Assembly (NCBI RefSeq): GCF_034064985.1
Contig: NZ_CP139249.1
Coordinates: 992,001-1,056,000, forward strand
DNA length: 64,000 nt
Direction: 5' to 3'
Source: Acinetobacter pittii
GTDB taxonomy: Bacteria > Pseudomonadota > Gammaproteobacteria > Pseudomonadales > Moraxellaceae
Shown: in pieces, positions 27,917 to 37,986 of the stretch
How positions within the stretch are numbered: position 1 is the first letter of the stretch
Layout of the letters: each line of letters starts with the position of its first letter
Notes under the pieces: generated by a model
The model's input: the letters and a program-made list of their open reading frames with translations, nothing else
The model's database searches: none
Told to the model about the DNA's origin: nothing
Translations under genes and position numbers: made by a program

Positions 27917-28705
27917 TTATCGACCATTGCGGCCACGACCACGTGGTGCTTTAGTATTTGGACGAGTTGTACCATTGGTCTTACGACGTGGTTTCTCGCT
28001 TTCATCCATTTGCCAAATACGTTTCGTACCAGACTTTTTCGCAGAACCATCTTTATTTTTGCGAACCATTGGCTTGCCCCCTGTACCGCCTGGTTTTTTC
28101 ACATATGAACGTGAGCGATAAGGCTGTTCAGCTGGCACATCTTTAAAGTCAGGGTAGAGTAATGGTTCAATTTCTTTAACATCACCTGGTTTTAAGCCAA
28201 GTTGCACTAAGTCAATTGAGCCAATTTTAGTACGAATTAAACGTAAAGTTGGAAAACCTACCGCAGAAGTCATACGACGAACTTGACGGTTACGGCCTTC
28301 GCAAATTGAAATCTCGATCCAAGATGTTGGAATATTTGCACGAAAACGTACTGGCGGATTACGTTCCCATAACCATTCAGGTTCACTGACTTTAATGGCT
28401 TTGGCAGGAAGCGTCATACCATCATTCAGTTCTACACCTTTACGAAGTTGCTCAAGCGCTTCTTCGGTTACATCGCCATCAACTTGAACTAAATACGTTT
28501 TGTATTTTTTATTTGCAGGGTTGGTAATGAACTGATTCAGACCACCATGATCGGTTAAAAAAACTAAACCCTCAGAGTCCATATCAAGACGGCCTGCTAA
28601 GCGCAAAGTCGGGTCATCAACAAAGTCAGAGACGGTCATATGTGCTTCGTCTTTACGAAACTGGGAGAGAACGTCATAAGGCTTGTTGAGAATCACAATT
28701 TTCAT
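27917..28705 (-). CDS. rluE: 23S rRNA pseudouridine synthase, RluE-like
   Basis: The 262-residue product belongs to the RsuA/RluB/E/F family. It starts without an S4 domain (MKIVILNKPYDVLSQF), as in RluE, and has the catalytic-Asp motif GRLDMDSEGL, KTYLVQVDG, and the CEGRNRQVRRM motif near residue 140. RluE makes pseudouridine 2457 in E. coli 23S rRNA. The last 60 residues are a basic, Gly/Arg/Lys-rich tail (KKPGGTGGKPMVRKNKDG and following, ending in RGRGRNGR) probably disordered and RNA-binding. It lies between the two isocitrate dehydrogenase genes on the opposite strand. Confidence 0.88.
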   Translation of the reverse strand: MKIVILNKPYDVLSQFRKDEAHMTVSDFVDDPTLRLAGRLDMDSEGLVFLTDHGGLNQFITNPANKKYKTYLVQVDGDVTEEALEQLRKGVELNDGMTLPAKAIKVSEPEWLWERNPPVRFRANIPTSWIEISICEGRNRQVRRMTSAVGFPTLRLIRTKIGSIDLVQLGLKPGDVKEIEPLLYPDFKDVPAEQPYRSRSYVKKPGGTGGKPMVRKNKDGSAKKSGTKRIWQMDESEKPRRKTNGTTRPNTKAPRGRGRNGR

Positions 28706-28901
28706 AAAAAATGGCTTCTTCTTTCAAATAACTAGAGAAAACATTGAGCTATATTTAAGTGCGAAATTTGCTTATTTCTCACATAAATCTCAAAAAGAAT
28801 TAAATTCGATTAAGCTATTATGCGTTAATAAAAGTTGAAAGTATTGTTTATCGATAATTATTTTTAGTTATTTAAGTATTATAAAAGGGAGAATCTACAC
28901 A

Positions 28902-30158
28902 ATGGGTTATCAGAAGATCGTGGTTCCTGCCGATGGCGACAAAATCAAAGTAAATGCAGACCTATCACTGAACGTACCAAATCATCCAATTATTCCTTTC
29001 ATTGAGGGTGATGGTATTGGTGTAGATATTACACCAACCATGAAAGCAGTCGTAGATGCTGCTATTTTAAAAGCTTACGGTGGCAAACGCTCAATCGAAT
29101 GGATGGAAGTGTATTGCGGCGAAAAAGCCAATAAAATTTATGGCAACTATATGCCTGAAGAAACTTTTGAAGCACTTCGCGAATTTGTTGTATCAATCAA
29201 AGGTCCTTTAACCACACCAGTAGGTGGAGGCATTCGTTCACTCAACGTTGCTTTGCGCCAAGAATTAGATCTATATGTTTGCGTACGTCCAGTGCGTTGG
29301 TTTGAAGGCGTTCCATCACCCGTTCAACACCCAGAATTAACTGATATGGTGATTTTTCGAGAAAATTCGGAAGATATCTATGCCGGTATTGAATGGAAAG
29401 CTGATTCTGAAGAAGCCAAAAAAGTGATTAAATTCCTTCAAGAAGAAATGGGTGTCACAAAAATTCGTTTCCCTGAAGGATGTGGTATTGGAATTAAACC
29501 AGTTTCAAAAGAAGGAACACAGCGTTTAGTCCGTAAAGCCATTCAGTTCGCAATTGAAAATGACAAACCTTCTGTGACGCTGGTTCACAAGGGTAATATT
29601 ATGAAATACACCGAAGGCGCATTTAAAGAGTGGGGCTATGAGTTGGCTCTGGATCGTTTCGGTGGAGAACTGATTGATGGTGGTCCATGGGTTAAAATTA
29701 AAAACCCTAGAACTGGTAAAGACATCATTATCAAAGATGTCATTGCAGATGCGTTTTTACAACAGATCCTGATGCGTCCAGCCGATTACTCGGTTATTGC
29801 TACTCTAAATTTAAACGGTGATTATATTTCTGATGCTTTAGCAGCAGAAGTAGGCGGTATTGGTATTGCACCGGGTGCAAATATTGGTGGTGCAATTGCA
29901 GTGTATGAAGCGACTCATGGCACCGCACCTAAATATGCAGGTCAGGATAAAGTAAATCCTGGTTCTATTATTCTTTCTGCGGAAATGATGCTGCGTGATA
30001 TGGGTTGGACAGAGGCTGCTGATCTGATCATTAAAGGAATTTCTGGGGCGATTGCTGCCAAAACTGTAACTTATGATTTTGAGCGACTAATGCCGGGTGC
30101 AACCTTGTTACGTTGTTCTGAATTTGGTGATGCCATTATCAAACATATGGGAGAGTAA
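28902..30158 (+). CDS. icd: isocitrate dehydrogenase, NADP-dependent, dimeric type
   Basis: This is the E. coli-type IDH-I (418 residues), with [15 protein letters not shown], the substrate loop [20 protein letters not shown] carrying the Ser that AceK phosphorylates in E. coli, [41 protein letters not shown] and the NADP-binding [14 protein letters not shown] segment. Both isozymes being neighbours is known in a few gammaproteobacteria and allows separate control of the same step. I see no aceK in the window. The 196 bases upstream are A/T-rich and hold its promoter. A shared terminator follows. Confidence 0.96.
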   Translation: MGYQKIVVPADGDKIKVNADLSLNVPNHPIIPFIEGDGIGVDITPTMKAVVDAAILKAYGGKRSIEWMEVYCGEKANKIYGNYMPEETFEALREFVVSIKGPLTTPVGGGIRSLNVALRQELDLYVCVRPVRWFEGVPSPVQHPELTDMVIFRENSEDIYAGIEWKADSEEAKKVIKFLQEEMGVTKIRFPEGCGIGIKPVSKEGTQRLVRKAIQFAIENDKPSVTLVHKGNIMKYTEGAFKEWGYELALDRFGGELIDGGPWVKIKNPRTGKDIIIKDVIADAFLQQILMRPADYSVIATLNLNGDYISDALAAEVGGIGIAPGANIGGAIAVYEATHGTAPKYAGQDKVNPGSIILSAEMMLRDMGWTEAADLIIKGISGAIAAKTVTYDFERLMPGATLLRCSEFGDAIIKHMGE

Positions 30159-30167
30159 TCTTCTATT

Positions 30168-30194
30168 AAAAAGCCCTCGGTTGAGGGCTTTTTT
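30168..30194. terminator. bidirectional terminator between icd and the MFS/small-protein operon
   Basis: AAAAAGCCCTC and GAGGGCTTTTT pair around GGTT with T tracts in both directions. The small-protein gene stop lies at its edge. Confidence 0.9.
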
Positions 30195-30319
30195 TATTGC
30201 ATAAATTCGGAATGCTTCGGAGTTTTAATAAAACCAGTTTTCTTTTGATAACTTTGGTCTAGGGCTTGAATAATAAGAACGAAAGCAACTAGAAATAAAG
30301 GAAAGAGCAGAGTTTTCAT
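30194..30319 (-). CDS. 41-residue small membrane protein, coupled to the MFS gene
   Basis: The frame MKTLLFPLFLVAFVLIIQAL followed by a polar tail (DQSYQKKTGFIKTPKHSEFMQ) gives a single-helix protein of 41 residues. Its ATG (30317-30319) overlaps the MFS stop codon as ATGA and a GGAG lies 10 bases upstream, the usual layout for translational coupling. A longer frame from 30430 would run inside the MFS gene and has no hydrophobic start, so I reject it. It may be an accessory subunit of the transporter. I know of no named family. Confidence 0.65.
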   Translation of the reverse strand: MKTLLFPLFLVAFVLIIQALDQSYQKKTGFIKTPKHSEFMQ

Positions 30320-31542
30320 GATTTGGTTTCTCCGAGAGTTGAGGTGAAAGAAGGGCGTACAGGCAGTAAAAGGCAAACTGCAAAGAGAAGAACGATTCCA
30401 CCTAAAAGAAAGAGTTGGGCATGAGACCAATGCAAATGATGCAAAGTACTAATGACAACACCACCTAAAAGTTGGGTACTAGCAAACCCAAGGGTGGCAA
30501 GGCTCCAGAGCTTTTGATAACGTTGCTCATAAATCTGTAGCAAACTATAAGAACTAATAAATACGGTTGCGGGAGTCAGTAAGCCTGTCAGAAGTGAAGA
30601 TAAGGCTAGTAAAGAAGCGGTATGTGAAAGGAAAGGCAAAACAACGGCTAAGCAGTAAATGGTATATAACCATTTAATGGCCTGTAGATAACCGATTAGT
30701 CGGCTTAAGCAATAAGCGACAAGTGCACCAATACAGCTTCCCGCTCCATAGAGAACCCAAAATAGATTTCTTTGCTGTAGGGGGAAATGCAGAGTTCCAG
30801 ATAAATAATCCATCCAAAACAAAGAATGTGGAATATAGGCAAAGGCACTACACATATAGGCAATAATAATGACAAGGCCTAAACGTGATTTTTGTAAGGC
30901 TTGTATAGTGGTCGATTGCGGCTTAATAATCTGGGCAGTATTACGACTTAATAATCGATAAAGAGTTAAGCTTCCTAATAGAGAAAGACCCGCGAAAATA
31001 TTCCAAACATAATGTATGGGCATATTTTTAAGTAAAGGAATAATAATAGTGGCGGATAAAACGCCGACACCAATCCCGCTAAATCCTAAAAAGTTAACTT
31101 TTAATCTTTGCGTGGTGGGAATGTATTTCATTGCAAAGCTAGGCGCCAAAATCATAAGTAAGCCGCCAGCAATACCTGAAATCGTACGCCAGACAATGAA
31201 CCACACCAGAGGCATATCCATGAATGAACAGCAGAGTAGGCTAAGGCTCCCCGCTATAGCCGACAATACAATCATGGGTGGGATGTACTTTTCTTTAATA
31301 CTTAAGAGCGCTAATAAGGCACCAATGAGATATCCCAATAAATTTGCACTGCCTAAGAAACTGGCAAAATCGTGAGTCCAGTGATACTGCTCGATCATGA
31401 TGGGCATGAGCGCAGTATAGGAAAATCTAAAAACACCAATTCCCAAACAAGTTGCCAAAAAGACAACTGAGCTCATTCGATAAAAAGTAGACATGAGAAG
31501 ACGCTCAATTTTTTTATTATTAAAAACGAGTTTATCAATCAT
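30316..31542 (-). CDS. MFS transporter, YbfB/YjiJ-like
   Basis: The 408-residue product has about 12 transmembrane helices. The first, FLATCLGIGVFRFSYTALMPIM, resembles the YbfB/YjiJ subgroup of major facilitator proteins; ISGIAGGLLMILAP in the fourth helix and FLGFSGIGVGVLSATIIIPLL in the fifth fit as well. Substrates of this group are unknown. In-frame ATGs at 31494 and 31476 would also leave all helices intact, and none has a good ribosome site, so the start is uncertain. A LysR gene diverges 48 bases away and probably controls it. Confidence 0.85.
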   Translation of the reverse strand: MIDKLVFNNKKIERLLMSTFYRMSSVVFLATCLGIGVFRFSYTALMPIMIEQYHWTHDFASFLGSANLLGYLIGALLALLSIKEKYIPPMIVLSAIAGSLSLLCCSFMDMPLVWFIVWRTISGIAGGLLMILAPSFAMKYIPTTQRLKVNFLGFSGIGVGVLSATIIIPLLKNMPIHYVWNIFAGLSLLGSLTLYRLLSRNTAQIIKPQSTTIQALQKSRLGLVIIIAYMCSAFAYIPHSLFWMDYLSGTLHFPLQQRNLFWVLYGAGSCIGALVAYCLSRLIGYLQAIKWLYTIYCLAVVLPFLSHTASLLALSSLLTGLLTPATVFISSYSLLQIYEQRYQKLWSLATLGFASTQLLGGVVISTLHHLHWSHAQLFLLGGIVLLFAVCLLLPVRPSFTSTLGETKS

Positions 31543-31590
31543 TAAAAATGATTTAATATGATTGTGATTATCTTGTTTTGAGATAGTGGT

Positions 31591-32472
31591 ATGTTACTTA
31601 AGTCTCTAGAGTTTTTTTTAGCGGTTGCAGAAAGTGGAAGTTTCTCATTAGCTGCACAAAAAACGTATACGGTTCAATCGAATATCACGAGCCATATAAA
31701 AAAACTTGAAGAAGAGTTGGGGGTTATTTTATTCAATCGTAATAACCCAGTGACCTTAACGAATGCCGGACAACAGCTGCATAGTTATGCTGTTCAAATG
31801 ATTGCGCTACATAATAAAGCTAAAAAAATCTTTCAAGAGGGTGATATTGATCCGAATGAAACCATTCGTTTGGGCAGTATGGAAACGACAGCAGCAATAC
31901 GTCTACCTCAATTACTCAATCAATGTATGCAGCAATATCCAAATTTACCGATTGAGTTACAAACCCACCCGACACGATATTTACTAAGCGCTGTGCAGCA
32001 AGGAGAGGTCGATTGTGCTTTCGTTGCTTCTAAATATGTGATTCCAGAGTTATATAGTTTACCTGTGTGGCACGAAGAGCTGGTTTTGGTTTGTCCAAAG
32101 CAACAAGTGAGCTTTCCAGACAAGGCAACTCTTGCAAAGACCAGATTTATTGCATTTCGGCAGGGTTGCTCATATCGACATGCCATAGAGCTTTTCTTGA
32201 ATGATTTTAGTGTTCCGCCTTCACAAATCATGGAAATGGGAAGTCTTGACGGAATCGTGAGTTGTGTGGAGTTGGGTGTTGGTTTCGCCTTATTACCGAA
32301 GTCATATCTCACAAAAGTTGCAGATAAAGTTTCAGTCAATTGTTTTGGATTAAATACGGAATCTGCTTTTTTTACTACCTACTTGGTTGCTCAGTTACCA
32401 GAAACCTGGGGAACCAATTTAAAGCAGTTTATTCGTTTTATTGAGCAACAATTTGAATTAAAGGTTGCTTAA
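31591..32472 (+). CDS. LysR-family transcriptional regulator
   Basis: The 293-residue product has the N-terminal winged helix-turn-helix (LEFFLAVAESGSFSLAAQKT followed by QSNITSHIKKLEEELGVILFNR) and a periplasmic-binding-protein-like effector domain from about residue 90. It diverges from the MFS transporter with a 48-base gap, the standard arrangement for a regulator of its neighbour. The inducer is unknown. No strong terminator follows before the cystine transporter gene. Confidence 0.92.
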   Translation: MLLKSLEFFLAVAESGSFSLAAQKTYTVQSNITSHIKKLEEELGVILFNRNNPVTLTNAGQQLHSYAVQMIALHNKAKKIFQEGDIDPNETIRLGSMETTAAIRLPQLLNQCMQQYPNLPIELQTHPTRYLLSAVQQGEVDCAFVASKYVIPELYSLPVWHEELVLVCPKQQVSFPDKATLAKTRFIAFRQGCSYRHAIELFLNDFSVPPSQIMEMGSLDGIVSCVELGVGFALLPKSYLTKVADKVSVNCFGLNTESAFFTTYLVAQLPETWGTNLKQFIRFIEQQFELKVA

Positions 32473-32650
32473 GTAGAGGCTGATTTTTATACATAAATAT
32501 CTTACGTAATTTATAAATTAAAAGTGATATATATGTATTTAAAAGTCATTTTATATTCTCACGCAGGTTTGTAAGCATCTTGATGCTATAAAATTGTGGA
32601 AAAGGGTAGTTTATATAGGCCGGCTATGGTCAAATATGCCCCCTTGAAAG

Positions 32651-34075
32651 ATGACACAAGCAATAATTTGGAGTTTGGGAATGAATATACCCTTAATCAT
32701 CAATATTGTGGTTTTTGTCGGGTTAATATTTTTACTCGCCCAAACACGTAAAACAGACTGGAGCTTATCAAAAAAAGTTTTGGCTGGCTTAGTTCTAGGT
32801 GTAGTGTTTGGTTTAGGACTACATTTGATTTATGGCGGTGGCCATCCGATTCTTGCTGAATCTATTAGCTGGTTTAATATCGTTGGAAACGGCTATGTAA
32901 AACTTTTACAAATGGTTGTTATGCCTTTGGTATTTGTGTCTATTTTGGGAGCGGTTGCAAAATTACATCAAGCCTCATCTTTAGGCAAAATCAGTTTTTA
33001 TACAATCGGCACTTTACTCTTTACAACGCTGATTGCTGCACTGGTAGGTGTATTTGTTACTAACCTATTTGGCTTAACGGCAAAAGGTTTAGTGCAAGGT
33101 GCGGCTGAAACTGCACGCTTAACTGCCATTAATACAGATTATGTAGGCAAAGTTACCGATTTAAGTGTACCGCAATTTATTCTTTCCTTTATTCCAAGTA
33201 ATCCATTTGCTGAATTAACTGGTGCAAACCCAACTTCAATTATTAGTGTGGTTATTTTTGCTGTCTTTTTAGGGATAGCAGCGCTTAACTTAATGAAAGA
33301 TGATGCAGAGAAAGGCCAACGTATTCTGACTGCAATTCAGACGTTGCAGTCTTGGGTAATGAAGCTTGTTCGTCTCGTGATGACACTTACGCCATATGGT
33401 GTATTTGCGCTTATGACAAAAGTTGTGGCAAGTTCAAACGTCGCAGATATTTTAAACCTTGGTGGTTTCTTGGTGGCATCTTATTTAGGTTTAGCCATCA
33501 TGTTTGTTGTGCATGCCATTATCTTGACCCTGACAGGTGTTTCTCCACTTAAATTCTTCAAAAAAGTTGCTCCTGTTTTGACGTTTGCATTTACCAGTCG
33601 TTCAAGCGCTGCAAGTATTCCACTGAGCATTGAAACCCAAACTCGTCGTTTAGGTATTCCTGAATCTATTGCGAGTTTCTCTGCTTCTTTTGGTGCCACC
33701 ATTGGTCAAAATGGCTGTGCGGGTTTGTATCCTGCAATGCTCGCGGTAATGGTTGCACCTACAATGGGTATTAACACCTTAGACCCAATGTGGATTGCAT
33801 CGTTAGTCGGTATTGTGACCTTAAGTTCAATTGGGGTTGCAGGAGTAGGTGGTGGTGCGACTTTCGCTGCACTGATTGTGCTTCCTGCCATGGGTTTACC
33901 TGTAACTTTGGTTGCACTTCTTATTTCAATTGAACCACTCATTGATATGGGACGTACTGCATTAAACGTAAATGGTTCAATGACTGCTGGGGTTGTTACG
34001 AGCCAATTGATGGGGCAGACTGATAAAGAAATATTAAACAATGAAGATGAAATTGAGTTAACTCAACATCATTAA
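32651..34075 (+). CDS. tcyP: sodium/dicarboxylate symporter-family transporter, TcyP-like (L-cystine)
   Basis: The 474-residue product has 8-10 hydrophobic segments of the DAACS (GltP-type) fold. It matches the cystine branch better than the glutamate branch: the [25 protein letters not shown] opening, [21 protein letters not shown], the serine-rich hairpin [17 protein letters not shown] and the [21 protein letters not shown] segment. The cystine assignment is by family resemblance. ATG 32681 is an alternative start with a GGAG nearby. The 178-base upstream gap has a near-palindrome ATAGGCCGGCTAT that could be a control site. A terminator follows. Confidence 0.82.
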   Translation: MTQAIIWSLGMNIPLIINIVVFVGLIFLLAQTRKTDWSLSKKVLAGLVLGVVFGLGLHLIYGGGHPILAESISWFNIVGNGYVKLLQMVVMPLVFVSILGAVAKLHQASSLGKISFYTIGTLLFTTLIAALVGVFVTNLFGLTAKGLVQGAAETARLTAINTDYVGKVTDLSVPQFILSFIPSNPFAELTGANPTSIISVVIFAVFLGIAALNLMKDDAEKGQRILTAIQTLQSWVMKLVRLVMTLTPYGVFALMTKVVASSNVADILNLGGFLVASYLGLAIMFVVHAIILTLTGVSPLKFFKKVAPVLTFAFTSRSSAASIPLSIETQTRRLGIPESIASFSASFGATIGQNGCAGLYPAMLAVMVAPTMGINTLDPMWIASLVGIVTLSSIGVAGVGGGATFAALIVLPAMGLPVTLVALLISIEPLIDMGRTALNVNGSMTAGVVTSQLMGQTDKEILNNEDEIELTQHH

Positions 34076-34085
34076 AAATCAATAA

Positions 34086-34120
34086 AAAAACGGCTCTCTA
34101 TTCTGGATGAGCCGTTTTTT
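34086..34120 (+). terminator. terminator of the cystine-type transporter gene
   Basis: AAAAACGGCTC and GAGCCGTTTTT pair around a 12-base loop with a T tract. Confidence 0.9.
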
Positions 34121-34224
34121 TATATGCTTAAATTACCCCTGTGATGTTAATTTTTAAAAAACTGTATCTGTTTTTCTTTTAAATAATTTTCGAAAATGGA
34201 CCTATTACAAAAGAGAGCACTATC

Positions 34225-35040
34225 ATGAAAATGTATCAAGTCGATGCTTTTACAAAAGAGTTGTTTCGCGGCAATCCTGCGGCTGTGATTGTTGAAAAAG
34301 AGTGGCTAGATGCAGATTTAATGCAGAAGATAGCACTTGAAAATAATTTGTCTGAAACTGCTTTTGTAAAAATCATAGACGCTGAAAATTATGAAATACG
34401 TTGGTTTACGCCAACGGTTGAAGCCGATTTTTGTGGTCATGCCACTCTTGCTAGTGCTTTTGTAATATTTAAAGATTTTACTGATAAAAAGACCATTAAT
34501 TTTCATGTTCGAAACTTAGGTCTTTTTATCGTTCATCAAGATGAAGATGACAAAATCAGAATGAATTTTCCAATTCGCAAAGCTCATCAAGTCGAAGATT
34601 ATCCGGCTGTTTTACGTCAAGCTTTAACAAAACCTTTTAAAGCGGTTTATCAAAATGTTCAAGCTTACATTGTTGAATATGAATCAGTGCAAGACGTGTT
34701 AGATGAGCAGCCTGACATGAACTTACTTAAAGCCTTAGATAAACGGACTGCGATTACCACTGCAGGGATGGATGTTGCAATCACCTCAAAAGCCGATCAA
34801 CAATATGATTGTGTATCGCGTTATTTTGCACCTGTCGCGGGCATTGAGGAAGATCCAGTTACGGGTTCAATTCATACGGCAATAGCGCCATTATGGGCAG
34901 AGAAACTCACTAAAAATAATATTATTGCTTATCAGGCTTCTAGCCGTGGAGGCGTTTTATATTGCAATGTCCTGAATCAGGAACGTATTGAAGTTTCAGG
35001 GTATGGGAAGCTTTATATGCAAGCTGAAATTTTTCCTTAA
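34225..35040 (+). CDS. PhzF-family isomerase/epimerase-like protein
   Basis: The 271-residue product has the PhzF double diaminopimelate-epimerase-like fold: YQVDAFTKELFRGNPAAVIVE at the start, LSETAFV with the catalytic-type Glu, WFTPTVEADFCGHATLASA and DPVTGSIHTAIAPLW. Many bacteria carry PhzF proteins outside phenazine clusters, and their reactions are mostly unknown. No phenazine genes are nearby. It is monocistronic between two terminators. Confidence 0.88.
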   Translation: MKMYQVDAFTKELFRGNPAAVIVEKEWLDADLMQKIALENNLSETAFVKIIDAENYEIRWFTPTVEADFCGHATLASAFVIFKDFTDKKTINFHVRNLGLFIVHQDEDDKIRMNFPIRKAHQVEDYPAVLRQALTKPFKAVYQNVQAYIVEYESVQDVLDEQPDMNLLKALDKRTAITTAGMDVAITSKADQQYDCVSRYFAPVAGIEEDPVTGSIHTAIAPLWAEKLTKNNIIAYQASSRGGVLYCNVLNQERIEVSGYGKLYMQAEIFP

Positions 35041-35048
35041 AATATAAG

Positions 35049-35074
35049 GCCGTTTAAATAAACGGCTTTTTTTT
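35049..35074 (+). terminator. terminator of the PhzF-family gene
   Basis: GCCGTTT and AAACGGC pair around AAAT, followed by eight T residues. Confidence 0.92.
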
Positions 35075-35162
35075 CAAAACTTTACTATGAAAGTTAGTTC
35101 AAATTTCCTACTATAGTCCCACAACTATTGATTTTTTATTATTCAAATTAATTGGTATTTAT

Positions 35163-37925
35163 ATGTTTATGCAGTTTAAACAACTGACACTCTCCCTATG
35201 TATTCTTGGTTTAAGTGCTGCGTCTTGGGCACAAACTACACTAGTAAAAAGTAAGCAAAATATTGAGGAATATAAATTAGATAATGGTTTTCGGATTGTG
35301 CTTGCACCGAATGACAAAGAAAATAAAATCTTTATTAATACCATTTATTTAACAGGTTCATTAAATGACCCGCAAGGTAAAAGTGGCTTAGCTCATTTGC
35401 TTGAGCACTTGGCTTTTAAGGGGACACAAAATGTTAAAGGGGAAGAATTCCAGCGTCGTTTAGATCAATATACATTGATGACAAACGCCAGCACTGATTA
35501 TTATTCAACAAAATATACCAATATCGTTCGTCCAGAAAAAACCGCGCTTGATCAGGTACTGTATCTTGAATCTGAGCGTATGGATAAATTAGTTCTTCAA
35601 GAAAAGTTTGTTCCTTCCGAGATTGAAATTGTAAAGCGTGAACGCGAAGTCCGCATGGATCAGCCTTTTGCTGTGCTGATGGATCAAATGTGGAAGTCAG
35701 CCTACGGTAATCAATATTTAGGACGTTTACCGATTGGTGATTTGCCTGAGCTTAAATCTATTAAGATGCCTGAATTGAACCAGTTCTATCGTAGCTGGTA
35801 TGCACCCAATAATGCGGTTATGGTGATTTCAGGTAAGTTTGATAAGACGGATGTCTTAAAAACAATTGATCAATATTTTAGTCCTATTGCGGCACGAGAG
35901 GTTCCAAAGCCTGTACAGATTCCTGTGCTTGACTCTACAAAAATAAAAAATCGTCAGTTTATGGTGAAAAAGGGCAGTGATCTGGCTAAATTCCATATCT
36001 ATATGAATGGTAAAAATACAAAAATTCAGCCAACACTCGCTTTAGCCCCTTTGTTATATACCATGCAGCCAAGTGGTCACCTATACCAAAATATGGTGGA
36101 AACAGGTATTACCACAAATGTTGAAGCTAGTACTTGGTTAGACCAAGATTTTAATGTGGTGTTTCTAGGCGCCATTTATTCACCAAGTAATGACCCTAAA
36201 AAAGTTGAAAGTTCTTTGTTAGCAGGCATTGAAAAAGGGAAGCCATTTGCTGAAGTTGAATTAAATCGTGTTAAAAGTTTAATGAAAACTCAAGGTGATC
36301 TAATCACGAAAGATGCGGTAGCACTGGGGTCACGTTTAAGTGATTACACCGTCGCTGGCGGGCAATGGGATCAATATTTTAAAGATTTAGATTCTGTAGA
36401 AAAAGTTAAGCTAGATGATGTGAATCAAACTTTAAAACAGTTCCTTGTGGCTGATCATCGTATTGATGGCGATATTTTGCCAACATCTGAAGACCAGAAA
36501 AAAGCGCAACAGCAAAATTCAAAAGAGACACCTAAAACTCTAGATCAGGTCGAAGCAAAGGCCGAGCCTTTAAAAGATCCTAAGGTATATCAACAAGAAG
36601 TTGCTGAGTTTTTAAAAACTTCTAAGCAATATGTTGAAAGCAATGAGAAAAAGATCATCCGTGGAAAACTGAAAAATGGAATGAAGTATGCTTTATTCCC
36701 AGTTGAAACACGCGATGATCGTACTTATGCAACAATTACGATGGACTTCGGAACAGAAAAATCTTTATTTAATAAAGGTACAGTAGTTGATCTAACCTCA
36801 TACTTATTGCTCCGTGGTTCTGATAAATACAGTTTGCAAGATATTGCCGATAAATCAATTGATGCAGGCGGCGCGGCTTACGCAAGTGCTGACGGCAATG
36901 GCATGACCATTAATATTCAGTCTAAATCAGAAAAATTTGATGAGTTTTTCAAGTTTGTTCTTGATGTGATGAAAAATCCGAAATTTGAACAATCTCAATT
37001 TGATTTAATTAAATCGCAAAGCTTATCAAGCCTAGATCGTCCTTATACCGAGCCAGATGTGGTGGCGGGTTTAACACTTTCACGTTTACTTGAAGAATAT
37101 CAACCAGGTGATTTGCGTTATCACTTCGAACCTGAACTGGCAAAACAGCAGTTGAAAAACGCAACTCAAGAGCAAGTGAAAGAGTTATATGAGCGTTTCT
37201 TTGCAATGAACCATGCTCAAATTGCCATTACAGGCGAATTTGATGCGAAAAAGATGCAGAAATTACTGAATCAGGAATTTGGTCATTGGAACGGTAAACA
37301 GCCATATCAAAAAATCTTGATTGATCACGTAGATTTTCCAGCACAACAAGTTCATGTTTTATCTGAGCAGCGTGAATTTGGTAGCTACCAAAGTGTGCTT
37401 TCAATTCCAGTTGGGAAAAACCATCCAGATGCATCTGCTCTCATTTTGATGAACTATATTTTAGGGGAATCTCAAATTTCATCACGTTTGGCTCAAGAGC
37501 TTCGTGAGAAAAATGCGCTAGTCTATGGTTTTGGGAGTGGGCTGCAACTTGATCGTGACACGAATGTAGGAGCTTTGAGTATTAGTGCAAATTATACTTC
37601 GGGTCGCTCAGCACAAGTGTCTGCATCAATACACAAAGTGTTAAATGACTTGGTTAAAAATGGGGTAACTGAGCAAGAGCTTGAAGCTGCTAAAGCAGAT
37701 ATTATGAAGAAACGAGTTACGGCATTAGAAGATGAGCGTAATATTCATGGCATGTTAAATCTACAGCTTGAAACAAACAAAACATTGCAAGACCGAATTC
37801 GTCATGATCAAGAGTTAACTAAATTGACTGTTGCTGACGTTAACAGAGTAATTAAGAAGTATATTAAACCTGAACATTTGGTCGAAGTGATGGCTGATCA
37901 ATATGGTCAGGCAGCAAAAAAATAA
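35163..37925 (+). CDS. M16-family zinc protease, periplasmic
   Basis: The 920-residue product has a signal peptide (cleavage after SWAQ) and two pitrilysin halves. The first has the inverted zinc motif HLLEH at about residue 79-83 and the distal Glu region around ESERMDKL/EREVRMDQ. The second half (from about residue 495, GMKYALFPVETRDDR) lacks the zinc motif but has the conserved RLAQELREKNALVYGFGSG segment. A charged linker rich in Gln, Lys and Glu joins them. Substrates are unknown. It starts with ATG 35163 (or 35169) and ends before a bidirectional terminator. Confidence 0.92.
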   Translation: MFMQFKQLTLSLCILGLSAASWAQTTLVKSKQNIEEYKLDNGFRIVLAPNDKENKIFINTIYLTGSLNDPQGKSGLAHLLEHLAFKGTQNVKGEEFQRRLDQYTLMTNASTDYYSTKYTNIVRPEKTALDQVLYLESERMDKLVLQEKFVPSEIEIVKREREVRMDQPFAVLMDQMWKSAYGNQYLGRLPIGDLPELKSIKMPELNQFYRSWYAPNNAVMVISGKFDKTDVLKTIDQYFSPIAAREVPKPVQIPVLDSTKIKNRQFMVKKGSDLAKFHIYMNGKNTKIQPTLALAPLLYTMQPSGHLYQNMVETGITTNVEASTWLDQDFNVVFLGAIYSPSNDPKKVESSLLAGIEKGKPFAEVELNRVKSLMKTQGDLITKDAVALGSRLSDYTVAGGQWDQYFKDLDSVEKVKLDDVNQTLKQFLVADHRIDGDILPTSEDQKKAQQQNSKETPKTLDQVEAKAEPLKDPKVYQQEVAEFLKTSKQYVESNEKKIIRGKLKNGMKYALFPVETRDDRTYATITMDFGTEKSLFNKGTVVDLTSYLLLRGSDKYSLQDIADKSIDAGGAAYASADGNGMTINIQSKSEKFDEFFKFVLDVMKNPKFEQSQFDLIKSQSLSSLDRPYTEPDVVAGLTLSRLLEEYQPGDLRYHFEPELAKQQLKNATQEQVKELYERFFAMNHAQIAITGEFDAKKMQKLLNQEFGHWNGKQPYQKILIDHVDFPAQQVHVLSEQREFGSYQSVLSIPVGKNHPDASALILMNYILGESQISSRLAQELREKNALVYGFGSGLQLDRDTNVGALSISANYTSGRSAQVSASIHKVLNDLVKNGVTEQELEAAKADIMKKRVTALEDERNIHGMLNLQLETNKTLQDRIRHDQELTKLTVADVNRVIKKYIKPEHLVEVMADQYGQAAKK

Positions 37926-37940
37926 AATCTTACCGCAAAT

Positions 37941-37966
37941 AAAAAGCCACTGAATTGTGGCTTTTT
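37941..37966. terminator. bidirectional terminator between the M16 protease and DUF3144 genes
   Basis: AAAAAGCCAC and GTGGCTTTTT pair around TGAATT. Confidence 0.9.
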
Positions 37967-37986
37967 ATTTGGATCTTTAAATTATA

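Noticed and set aside
32620..32640. Riboswitch or operator before the cystine-type transporter
   Set aside because: Only a near-palindrome ATAGGCCGGCTAT is visible; too little to support a separate feature.
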